Of a stretch of DNA of 64,000 nucleotides, positions 53,064 to 63,316 are shown one piece after another. Under the pieces are notes generated by a model. The model did not search any database, was not told the origin of the DNA, and saw only the letters and a program-made list of their open reading frames with translations. The stretch comes from CAVQEG01 sp963711465 (GTDB lineage Bacteria > Bacteroidota > Ignavibacteria > OLB7): the NCBI GenBank assembly GCA_963711465.1, contig CAVQEG010000001.1, forward strand, positions 186,001-250,000, in the 5' to 3' direction. Numbering within the stretch: position 1 is the stretch's first letter; every line of letters starts with the position of its first letter. The position numbers were made by a program, and so were the translations under genes.

Positions 53064-53598
53064 CCGCACCGACATCACGATTCTTCCGTTCGAGGGTCAC
53101 ATGCCTTCGATCGCCGAGGATGTCTTCATCGCCTCCGGAGCGCGCATCGTCGGTGAGGTCTCGATCGGTGAGGGCTCCTCGATCTGGTTCAACGTCGTCA
53201 TCCGGGGCGATGTCAACGCCATCGAAATCGGGCGGCGCACCAACATCCAGGATCTGACGATGTGCCACGTGACCAACAGACGCTACGAACTGCGCGTCGG
53301 CGACGGCGTCACCGTCGGGCACTGCGCGATGCTCCACGGCTGCACCGTCGGCGACGGCGTGCTCGTCGGCATGTCGGCCACGCTGCTCGACGGGTGCGTG
53401 ATCGGCGACGGAGCGATCGTTGCGGCGGGAGCGGTCGTGCGCGAGCGGTTCGAAGTACCGCCCGGCGTGCTCGTCGCCGGAGTTCCCGCGCGCATCGTTC
53501 GCGAGCTGACGCCACAGGAACGGGCATCTGCCGGAACCGGTTCGGGCAACTACATCGGGTACGTCGCGCGCTATCGCGCCGACGGGAGCAGGTGGTGA
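53053..53598 (+). CDS. Gamma-carbonic-anhydrase-like hexapeptide-repeat protein
   Basis: 181 residues from ATG 53053, overlapping the M1 gene by 11 bases. The frame continues upstream to 52885, but that is inside the M1 gene and reads as Arg/Pro noise. A left-handed beta-helix of I-G/V-G-x-G hexapeptides is clear (VGEVSIGEGSSIWFNVVIRG, VGDGVTVGHCAMLHGCTVGD). The zinc His pattern of gamma-carbonic anhydrases is present (MCHVT and GHCAMLHG). Members include true CO2 hydratases, but many are of unknown activity (YrdA, PaaY), so I do not claim the reaction. Confidence 0.85.
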   Translation: MHSDRTDITILPFEGHMPSIAEDVFIASGARIVGEVSIGEGSSIWFNVVIRGDVNAIEIGRRTNIQDLTMCHVTNRRYELRVGDGVTVGHCAMLHGCTVGDGVLVGMSATLLDGCVIGDGAIVAAGAVVRERFEVPPGVLVAGVPARIVRELTPQERASAGTGSGNYIGYVARYRADGSRW

Positions 53599-53654
53599 TC
53601 GCGGGGGAGACGGGGAACCCGCAGCGGCCCGTGGAGCCACAAACGGCGCGGGGT

Positions 53655-53684
53655 TTGCCTCGCAAGAAAACGTGCCTACTTTAT
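53655..53684 (+). promoter_or_regulatory. Possible promoter of the DUF1232 gene
   Basis: TTTG with TTG at 53655-53657, 19 bases, TACTTTAT at 53677-53684, about 50 bases before the ATG at 53737. The -7 element has only partial match. Confidence 0.4.
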
Positions 53685-53736
53685 TGCACGACACGATATC
53701 GCGGGCCGCGATCGACAACATTCAAAGGCGACCACT

Positions 53737-54309
53737 ATGGATCAGAACAACACCGCGCGAGGAACAGAAGCGACCAGGCAGGCACCACCTCCAGGAGTCG
53801 ACCGTGCTCCGTTGGGCGATGAACCGATCGAGACGCCGACCGAGGCGGCACGGGCGGCCGAGCGGGGAGAGCAGCGTGGATCCGGCCGCGCCCGGGATGA
53901 GGGTCCGTCGGACGACTCCGGCACCGGAGCGCGGCGGACACGGCTCGAGAAGGACGCGAAGAAGATCAGCGAAGGCGACTTCAAGCGGATCGATCGGGAG
54001 ATTCCGAAGAAGCTGGCCGACATCGGTGAACTGAAGAACGGGATGGAGTGGATGGGTGAGATGATCGGGCGCGTGACGGTGCTCTACGACATGGTGCGGG
54101 ACGCGGGATTCCGCATCGATGGTAAGACCAAGACGCTCATCGCCGCCGGCCTTCTCTACTTCCTTCTGCCGCTGGACATGACGCCCGACTTCATTCCGGG
54201 TCTCGGGTTCATCGACGACGCCCTGGTGCTCGGCGCGCTGTGGAAGGTGGTACAGAACGAGGTCGATCGATACCTCGCCTACCGCAGCCAACTGGCCAGC
54301 GAGAGCTGA
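53737..54309 (+). CDS. DUF1232 (YkvA-like) membrane protein
   Basis: 190 residues. The first 75 are disordered (Ala/Gly/Arg/Glu-rich). The last 75 hold the DUF1232 hallmark, a hydrophobic hairpin with PLDMTPDFIPGLGFIDDALV, preceded by AAGLLYFLLPL. DUF1232 proteins are small inner-membrane proteins, function unknown. Between the two parts lies a charged helical segment (LADIGELKNGMEWMGEMIGR) that may form a coiled coil. Confidence 0.85.
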   Translation: MDQNNTARGTEATRQAPPPGVDRAPLGDEPIETPTEAARAAERGEQRGSGRARDEGPSDDSGTGARRTRLEKDAKKISEGDFKRIDREIPKKLADIGELKNGMEWMGEMIGRVTVLYDMVRDAGFRIDGKTKTLIAAGLLYFLLPLDMTPDFIPGLGFIDDALVLGALWKVVQNEVDRYLAYRSQLASES

Positions 54310-54534
54310 GTCTCGGAGAGAATCCGGCGCAAAGTTGTCCTCAATCGTGTAAGTTGTTGGCTAACCCCGCTCCGTTGCGCACTCCGATGCGCTATCGGGC
54401 GGGGTGCTCCGCTTTTCAGGGCGGTGCCATCCGGGCGATCGTGCGATGACTGCGTCGGGACCCTCGATCACGGAGGTGCCGCCGCCGCCGAGTCCGGTCG
54501 GCACACCCGTCGTCGACCCTCAGGTCCAGGTCCC

Positions 54535-55341
54535 ATGTCACAACCGTCGCGTACGGCATTCCGCGTTGCATTCCTGCTCGCGCTTGCCCTGTCGCTGTCG
54601 ACCCCCGCGGCGGCACAGGAGCCGGACGGACGTGGACGTCCCGATTCGACCGAAGGGACCGCAAGACCGGACACGACAGCACCATCGCCACCGCCGGGTG
54701 CCGCCCACATGTTCCACTTCGAATCACGTCCGAGCGACGGCGAATCAGCCGCCGGCACGACCCGCGTCGACACCGCCGCCCGCTCCTCCCGCGAATCCGC
54801 GCCGGAAGTCCACCGCGCACCCGAAGCTGCCCGCTCGATGTTCCGATTCGAACATCCCGATCCGAAATCGACAGCCGGCTCGACGGCGGCCGACAAGGAG
54901 GCCGCCGCCACTGAATCCGCGCCGGCGACCCACGAAGCGTCCGCTCCACCGCCGAAAGCCGCTCCGGACTCGGCCGGCTCACGCTTTCGCTTCGAGGTGC
55001 GCGACCTCGAGCCCGCCTACCAGGAGTCGCTGCCCGATGTCGACGCCGAGGTCAAATTCGACACGCCTCCGAAGTACGATACGCTCGCACTCTATCGTCG
55101 CCTCTCCGCTCCGGTCGCAACCGGTGATGCATCGGCCGGGCGAGTGCTGATAAGAATTCTGATCAACAGTCGCGGACAGGTCGTCGGGCGAAAGCTCGTC
55201 TACAGCAGCAATCCCTCGCTCGAGGAACCGGCCATGAAGGCGGTGACCGGATTCACCTGTACCCCCGCCCGTCGCGATGGACATCCCGTTGCCGTGTGGA
55301 TCACCATCCCGCTCGACTTCTCCCACGCCGGAGGCCACTAG
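54535..55341 (+). CDS. Secreted protein with TonB C-terminal domain and repeated FxFE motifs
   Basis: 268 residues from ATG 54535; the frame opens at 54424 but adds a Cys/Gly/Arg-rich stretch. A signal peptide (FRVAFLLALALSLSTPAAAQ) means the protein is periplasmic, not anchored like classical TonB. A long Ala/Pro/Ser/Thr-rich middle holds two copies of a MFxFE motif (MFHFESRP, MFRFEHPD) and a related third copy (RFRFEVRDLE). The last 80 residues fit the TonB C-terminal domain (RVLIRILINSRGQVVGRKLV, then a YSSNPSLEEPAMKAV helix). Such soluble TonB-C domains may bind peptidoglycan or outer-membrane partners. Confidence 0.75.
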   Translation: MSQPSRTAFRVAFLLALALSLSTPAAAQEPDGRGRPDSTEGTARPDTTAPSPPPGAAHMFHFESRPSDGESAAGTTRVDTAARSSRESAPEVHRAPEAARSMFRFEHPDPKSTAGSTAADKEAAATESAPATHEASAPPPKAAPDSAGSRFRFEVRDLEPAYQESLPDVDAEVKFDTPPKYDTLALYRRLSAPVATGDASAGRVLIRILINSRGQVVGRKLVYSSNPSLEEPAMKAVTGFTCTPARRDGHPVAVWITIPLDFSHAGGH

Positions 55342-55419
55342 GTCCGTCGTTCGGTCCTCCGATGCCGAGGCCAGGCACGGTCGCTCCGCCGGCGGAAAGC
55401 CCACCCGCGAATGCAGTTC

Positions 55420-55740
55420 CTACGCTGCCATCGGCCAGTTCGCCGGTCCCGTACCGACACAGGCAGACAGGGCGACGTGCGCCACGTCAGGCGCCTCCAG
55501 CCAATACCCGACGACGAAATGCCGTAGGTGCGGTGCGCGGTGAATGTCGAGTCCGATCGATCGTGCAGTGAGACCGCTGTCGCCAGCGCCCAGTGCTCCC
55601 ATGGTGAATACGACTCGTCCGTGTCGAATCCCTGCGTGCCGATGTACGTCGCCGCGTGCATCGCTCCACGGTGCGCGTAGAGTGGGGTGTTGACTGCGTT
55701 GGGGTTGTAGACCGGTGCGCAGGACGAAATTCCGATCGTC
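55420..55740 (-). pseudogene. Broken outer-membrane lipoprotein / beta-barrel gene (frameshifted)
   Basis: On the minus strand one frame reads ISSCAPVYNPNAVNTPLYAH and then HAATYIGTQGFDTDESYSPW (about 55733-55554). This looks like the lipobox (ISSC) and first strands of the small CAPVYxPN-type outer-membrane lipoproteins known in Bacteroidota. The reading then continues in another frame as HLRHFVVGYWLEAPDVAHVA up to a stop at 55420. No single frame covers both, and no proper signal peptide precedes the Cys. I infer a gene with at least one frameshift and a decayed start. It lies just downstream of the T9SS M1 gene, same strand. Confidence 0.5.
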
Positions 55741-55879
55741 GAGACCAGACCCGTCGCCGGACCTCTTCGTAACCGGGGGGCGGGACCTTGAGCAGAGCAT
55801 CCCGCCGAACCAGGCAGATTGTACAATCGTTCACCCGCCGCCAGCTCCTCCTCCGGGGTCCCGCGCTGTACCGGCGCGA

Positions 55880-57904
55880 TCACTCAAGGATGGATACCGG
55901 CACGTCGTAATACGTGCCCGCGTACTTGAACCGAACGATGAACGCACCGGACGGGAATCCCTGAATGGGTATGGTGAATTCGCAGCTGCCCGCCGTTCCG
56001 ACGACCACCCGACGACCCGCGGTGTCGTAGATCTCATAGCCGATCCCGTTGCAGTTGTCCACGTTCTCCGCCCGGACGTGCAGCACCTGCGTGTCGCTCG
56101 CTGGATTCGGATGAACTGTGAACCGAACGTCGTTCGAGTCGGACGTCGTCAACGGCACGCCGGTGATCGTCCTGACCTGCAGCAGCGAACGCACCGTCGG
56201 CCCGTCGTTGACAGTCAGCCCGCTGATTGCGGGAAGTGAATCGATGGTGAACGTCTGCGACGTGTCGTCGAGCGACACCACCCTGTAGGTGATTCCGCCC
56301 TCCGGATCACGGAATCCGAGTTCGACCGGCAGGTGCGTGTAGACTCCGTAGTCAGCCGGCTGCACCTGGTCGATGCTCACCGTCGCGCGCGTGCCGCCCG
56401 AGGACGGTTCGGTCGCCAGGTTCACCGTCAGCATCGGCCAGCCCTTGCCGTAGATCCACTGGTCGAAGAATGACTGCAGCGACCGGCCGGCGCTGCGCTC
56501 CAGCGCCGCCTGCATCGAGTCAGTCGTGGCCGTCGAGTAGGCATTGGTTGTCAGGTAGTCGCGCAGCCCGCGGAAGAACGCTGAATCACCCAGCTCGTAG
56601 CGAAGCATGCCGAGCACCGCCGACCCCTTCTCATAGATCGTACCTGGATAGTTCGACGACGGTGGCTGCCGGTCGAAATCGTAGATCGGGAATACCCCCT
56701 CGCGGGGAGCGTCGCTGGAGATGTACTGGGTGATGTCGCCCGACTGCTCCTGCAGCCAGGCGGTCTTGCCGCCGAGTTCCTCCGCCCAGAGCGATTGCCC
56801 AAGCGTCGCGAACGATTCGTTGAGCCAGGTGTCACGGAAATCCCGTGGCGAGACCAGATCGCCGAACCACTGATGCAGCAGTTCGTGTGCGGCGATCGTA
56901 TTCACCGTGTCGCGACTGCGTGAGAGGTAGGTGGGGAAGGAGATCATCGTCTGATGCTCCATCGCTCCCTTCGGCGTATTGACGTACCCGAGCGCGGCGA
57001 AGGGATACGGAACGAACAGGCGAGCGAACGTCTGCACCATGCGCGGCAGCAGACGGAAGCTTTCGTGGGTGGCCGCCGTGTCGACCGTGTTGGCGAACAC
57101 CCGCATCGGCACCGGATCGGTGCCGACGTCGACCGGTACGTACGTCGAGTGCGCGAACGTCAGCAGGTACGTCGAGGCCGGCGACGCCAGCTGCCACGTA
57201 TAGGTCGTCGCACCTCCCACGGCCGGCGTGAGGATCGGACCGATTCCGTTGGAGACGACCATCCCGCTGTCGACGGTGAAGTGTCCGGTGAACGTGGCCT
57301 TGTCCGACGGATGGTCGTAGCACGCCAGCCAGTGCCGTGTCATCGATACGTAGTCGGCGTCGACGCCCGCACCCAGTGCGTAGACGACGGTGTCCGATGC
57401 GCCGTTGCGCGGCTGCGGGTCGCGATGAACGCCGCCCCACACCTCTCCGGACATCGTTCCCGAGTAGGCGATCCGGATCTCGGCCGTGTCGCCCTTGCGT
57501 GCCGTCGACGGCGGCGTGACCTCGAAGTGGTAGTCGGCGTCGACCGGCTTTCCGACGGAGTGGAATCCGACCGGAAGGGGAATGCCGCTCCCGGAAGAAT
57601 ACGTGACGCTGTCGACGGTGAGATCACGAAGGTGGAAGATGAAGGCGTTGCCCTGCGGGTCGTCCACCCAGACGAGTTGCACGGTGCTCACCGCGGAGGT
57701 CACGGTGCGTCCGGTTCCGAAGCGCATTGTCAGGTCGTAGTGCAACACATCGAACGGCTGCTGCACGAAATCGGTGGGACCGGGATCGACGGTCGCGACC
57801 GTCGCCGGCGACTGCCCCGCGGTAAGCGGTCGTGCCAGTGATGCTATGGAGATGACCAGCAGCGAGAGAGCCGCCGCGCGGGAGAACCGTCGACCGATGT
57901 TCAT
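55880..57904 (-). CDS. M1-family metallopeptidase with T9SS sorting domain
   Basis: 674 residues from ATG 57904 (MNIGRRFSRAAALSLLVI), with a signal peptide. The frame runs on to 58246 but that part belongs to the broken gene. The zinc site is HELLHQWFGD (H340, H344), followed by NESFATLGQ with the third ligand Glu. The exopeptidase motif reads KGAMEHQT instead of GGMEN, so GAMEH is a clear variant. The last 75 residues form a T9SS type A sorting domain (VHPNPASDTQVLHVRAENVD, YEIYDTAGRRVVV, GFPSGAFIVRFKYAGTYYDV). So the enzyme is exported over the outer membrane, while the M1 protein at 50,562 lacks such a domain. Confidence 0.9.
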   Translation of the reverse strand: MNIGRRFSRAAALSLLVISIASLARPLTAGQSPATVATVDPGPTDFVQQPFDVLHYDLTMRFGTGRTVTSAVSTVQLVWVDDPQGNAFIFHLRDLTVDSVTYSSGSGIPLPVGFHSVGKPVDADYHFEVTPPSTARKGDTAEIRIAYSGTMSGEVWGGVHRDPQPRNGASDTVVYALGAGVDADYVSMTRHWLACYDHPSDKATFTGHFTVDSGMVVSNGIGPILTPAVGGATTYTWQLASPASTYLLTFAHSTYVPVDVGTDPVPMRVFANTVDTAATHESFRLLPRMVQTFARLFVPYPFAALGYVNTPKGAMEHQTMISFPTYLSRSRDTVNTIAAHELLHQWFGDLVSPRDFRDTWLNESFATLGQSLWAEELGGKTAWLQEQSGDITQYISSDAPREGVFPIYDFDRQPPSSNYPGTIYEKGSAVLGMLRYELGDSAFFRGLRDYLTTNAYSTATTDSMQAALERSAGRSLQSFFDQWIYGKGWPMLTVNLATEPSSGGTRATVSIDQVQPADYGVYTHLPVELGFRDPEGGITYRVVSLDDTSQTFTIDSLPAISGLTVNDGPTVRSLLQVRTITGVPLTTSDSNDVRFTVHPNPASDTQVLHVRAENVDNCNGIGYEIYDTAGRRVVVGTAGSCEFTIPIQGFPSGAFIVRFKYAGTYYDVPVSILE

Positions 57905-57912
57905 GGGAGAAT

Positions 57913-58274
57913 TCAGAATCGGAATCCGAGGGTGAACGAGGGCATGAATCGTGACCAGTTGAGGCGGTCGTCCCGGGAGACGCTCGCGTGAACGGTCAGC
58001 CGTGCAGATCCGCGACCGTGCGCGAACCGTGTGGGCGGTGAAGAGCGTGCTGACTTCGATTGCCTGCATCCCTGCGACGACGTAGTGGACGCCGATGCCG
58101 GTAGGCAAGTCGAACATCGCGCCCGGCGGAGAGGGTCTGCCGGTAGACCAGTGTGACGACCGTGCGCGGCACGTACGTGGAGTCTGCGGCGACCCGTGTC
58201 CGAAGCGAAGCCGGCGTGACCACGCATGAGGCGACCGCAGGCGCAAGGGCAGCCGGCGGAAGACAATGCTTCAT
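57913..58274 (-). pseudogene. Small outer-membrane beta-barrel protein gene split over three frames
   Basis: Starting at ATG 58274 (MKHCLPPAALAPAVASCVV) frame one gives DSTYVPRTVVTLVYRQTLS. The sense then moves to a second frame: PPGAMFDLPTGIGVHYVVAG and MQAIEVSTLFTAHTVR. It moves to a third: ARLTVHASVSRDDRLNWSRF, ending MPSFTLGFRF with a stop at 57913. Joined, these read as one beta-barrel chain of about 115 residues ending in a Phe, the typical outer-membrane end. Two frameshifts are therefore needed. It is 8 bases upstream of the T9SS M1 gene and on the same strand. It could be a decayed gene or sequence errors. Confidence 0.6.
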
Positions 58275-58293
58275 CGTCCGGTCGGAGTGTCGT

Positions 58294-59364
58294 TCACAGC
58301 ATCCGTTTCACGCGGGAGTAGAGTCCCATGATCGAGTTGACGTAGGCGCTCGAGTTGTTGTAGTTGTACAACGCCTTGCGCATGTGTCGCGTACTTCCGG
58401 CTTTGAAGCCGGCCTGATTGAGGTAGTTGGCCACCGAGTTGATGGCGTCTGCAGGGGTGAACAGATCGACCGTTCCATCGCCGTCGCCATCGACGCCGGA
58501 TCGGAGGTAGGAGGAGGGAAGAAACTGCGTCCAGCCGAACGCGCCCGCCCACGAACCGTAGATGCCGAGACTCTCCAGCCGACCCTCCTTCTGAATTCGA
58601 AGCAGATCAACCAGCTCCCGGTAGGCCCAGTTGCCGCGCGATTCCGAACGGCTGCGCACGTAGTCGAGTCCGTCGGCGATCGCGCTCTTGCTGGCTCGCG
58701 CGTCACTGAGGGTCTCCTTCGCATTCTTCAGATTCTCCGCCAGCCGATCCGGATCGGTCAGCAGCGCCATCGAGGCGTAAACGCTGAACACATGGTAGTC
58801 GCCGGTGACCTTGCCGTGACGCGTTTCCACGCGCATCAGCGCCGCGATCATCTCGCGCGGAACGCCGTAGCGCTTCTCGGCCGTGTCGAAGATGTCCGAG
58901 TACTTGTTGATGAAGTCGATGCAGGCACGCGCCGATTCATCCGTGTTCACCCACCGATACGCGTTGCTCGAGGAACTGCTCGGGGAGGTCTTCGGCTTGA
59001 CGACGGCCATCTTCGGGATGAATTCGGTACGATCGTCGGCGAACTGCTCCCGCACCCAGCGCTCCTGCCATCCGTCGGCGATGAGCCGCTGGATGACCGG
59101 CTCGAACACTTCGTCGGTGAGGGGCATCGGCGCGGCATTTCTCGACGTCGTGGCGGCGTCGTCGCTGCGCGCGACCACCTCTTCGTCACTCGTCTCCTCG
59201 GCGACCGTGTCGCCCGAGGTCTCATCGTCGGATGCCGGGACGACCGACGGTGCATTGCCGGCGACGTCGCCGACGTCCGTGGTGCGCGTGGCACGCGCGG
59301 TGGCGAGCCCGAGGAACACCAGAAGTACAATGGCGGATACGTACAGAACTGCTCGCTGCAACAT
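58294..59364 (-). CDS. Lytic murein transglycosylase (MltB-type)
   Basis: 356 residues. An N-terminal helix (VSAIVLLVFLGLATA) is followed by a Glu/Ser/Asp-rich stretch (30-75). The catalytic domain runs from about 85 to 350: IAALMRVETRHGKVTGDYHV with the catalytic Glu180, then GAFGWTQFLPSSYLRSGVDG and DAINSVANYLNQAGF. MltB cleaves the glycan strand of peptidoglycan, giving 1,6-anhydro ends. The lipobox of MltB is not visible, so it is probably anchored by its helix or released. It has its own promoter. Confidence 0.9.
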   Translation of the reverse strand: MLQRAVLYVSAIVLLVFLGLATARATRTTDVGDVAGNAPSVVPASDDETSGDTVAEETSDEEVVARSDDAATTSRNAAPMPLTDEVFEPVIQRLIADGWQERWVREQFADDRTEFIPKMAVVKPKTSPSSSSSNAYRWVNTDESARACIDFINKYSDIFDTAEKRYGVPREMIAALMRVETRHGKVTGDYHVFSVYASMALLTDPDRLAENLKNAKETLSDARASKSAIADGLDYVRSRSESRGNWAYRELVDLLRIQKEGRLESLGIYGSWAGAFGWTQFLPSSYLRSGVDGDGDGTVDLFTPADAINSVANYLNQAGFKAGSTRHMRKALYNYNNSSAYVNSIMGLYSRVKRML

Positions 59365-59446
59365 GGGATAACGGCTGGATACGTTTGGATGACGTGGTCG
59401 GAACTCCTGGACGCGTCGGCGGGTGCGTCCCCCGCCAGGCAGGGCG

Positions 59447-59477
59447 GCAACATAGCCGATCGTGCCGTCAACGTCAA
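59447..59477 (-). promoter_or_regulatory. Promoter of the mltB-like gene
   Basis: On the minus strand TTG (59477-59475, in CTTGACG), 20 bases, TATGTTGC (59454-59447). It lies 83 bases before the ATG at 59364 and downstream of the valS terminator. Confidence 0.55.
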
Positions 59478-59538
59478 GCGGGCTGCCGAGGCTGCGCGGG
59501 CCGCCGGCCCCGGCGACGCGCCTGACGCGGTCCGTATG

Positions 59539-59562
59539 AAAACCGACGCTCCCGTGTCGGTT
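59539..59562 (-). terminator. Rho-independent terminator of valS
   Basis: Minus strand AACCGAC / GTCGGTT (7 bp, 8-base loop) followed by a TTTT run, 31 bases after the valS stop. A second small hairpin (CCCCG / CGGGG) lies just before it. Confidence 0.65.
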
Positions 59563-59592
59563 GGATTGCCCCCGATTGCGGGGACCGAACGC

Positions 59593-62325
<2,733 letters not shown>

Positions 62326-62559
62326 GAACGTGCTGTGCTCCGGAATCGATGATGCGTGATGTGCCGACTGGGGTGCCGTCCGCGGCGCCACCTAAGGGCG
62401 CGTGCCGTCTGGACAATCGAGGAAAATACTGAGTGCGTGGCGAACCGTCGACCCGACGTCGCCGTCCCGCGTCGCCCAGCTGCGTCGCCCTCCCGGGCGG
62501 AACGGTTTGCAGGTGACTGCGTATGTTCGACGCGTTCCACTCACAAACGACCGATCACA

Positions 62560-63288
62560 ATGCGAAACCTTCTGCTGGTTACACTCCTTTCAGTGGCGCT
62601 CACCGCGTGCGGTTCCGACTCGCGCGACGTCGATTCCTCCCCGAGCACCGCCGACACTGCCGCAGCCACGACCGGCGAGGTCGGCGCCGCGGCGTCATCC
62701 TCGGGCGATGCGACCGCGTCGTCTCAGGCCACGGCGGGGCAGAGGCGCTTCTCGGTGGAATCCGGGATGATCGAGGCCTCCTCGAATATCATGCAGAGCG
62801 CCTCGTTCACGACCTGGTTCGATCACTACGGCCAGCGTCAGGCCACCTACGTGAGCGTCGACGTCCTCGGTCACCATGTCGGCAACGTGCAGATCTACGA
62901 CAAGGGAATGCTCACCAGCTACAGTCTGGCCGACTCCACCGGCACGCGGACGCCCTCGGCGGCGGCGCCGACCATGTGGGGTCCCTCCTCGGATGCCGGC
63001 GTTCCCGACCTCGAGAATATCCCTGCGGACATGCGCGCGAAGTACGATGTGAAGGACCTCGGTACCAAGGAGATCGCCGGACAGACGGCCACCGGCTACT
63101 CGCTCAACTTCAGTGGTCAGCCGATGGAAGTCTGGCAGTGGCAGGGAGTGCCGGTGCGGATATCCATGTCCATGAGCAACAGCTCGGGTACGCCTCCGAT
63201 GGTCTGGGAGGCGAAGAAGATTGAAACCGGCATCGACGTTCCCGAGGAGAAATTCCAGATTCCGGACTGGGTGAAATTCGGGAAGTAG
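62560..63288 (+). CDS. Lipoprotein of unknown function
   Basis: 242 residues from ATG 62560. The signal peptide LLLVTLLSVALTACGSDS ends in a good lipobox (LTAC). The frame opens at 62356 but adds a Cys/Arg-rich stretch. After an Ala/Ser/Thr-rich linker (22-60) there is one beta-rich domain with SASFTTWFDHYGQRQATYVS, LGTKEIAGQTATGYSLNFSG, and MEVWQWQGVPVRISMSM. The pattern of a beta-strand ladder with Trp/Gln resembles DUF4412/LolA-like lipid-binding folds, but this is by eye only. No partner gene is recognised. Confidence 0.7.
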   Translation: MRNLLLVTLLSVALTACGSDSRDVDSSPSTADTAAATTGEVGAAASSSGDATASSQATAGQRRFSVESGMIEASSNIMQSASFTTWFDHYGQRQATYVSVDVLGHHVGNVQIYDKGMLTSYSLADSTGTRTPSAAAPTMWGPSSDAGVPDLENIPADMRAKYDVKDLGTKEIAGQTATGYSLNFSGQPMEVWQWQGVPVRISMSMSNSSGTPPMVWEAKKIETGIDVPEEKFQIPDWVKFGK

Positions 63289-63316
63289 ATCAACGACCGG
63301 CGCCGAGCAGCACTCG

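Noticed and set aside
55420..58274. Programmed frameshifting as the explanation for the two broken genes
   Set aside because: I see no slippery heptamer with a following structure at the frame changes, and one gene needs two shifts. Decay or sequence error is simpler.
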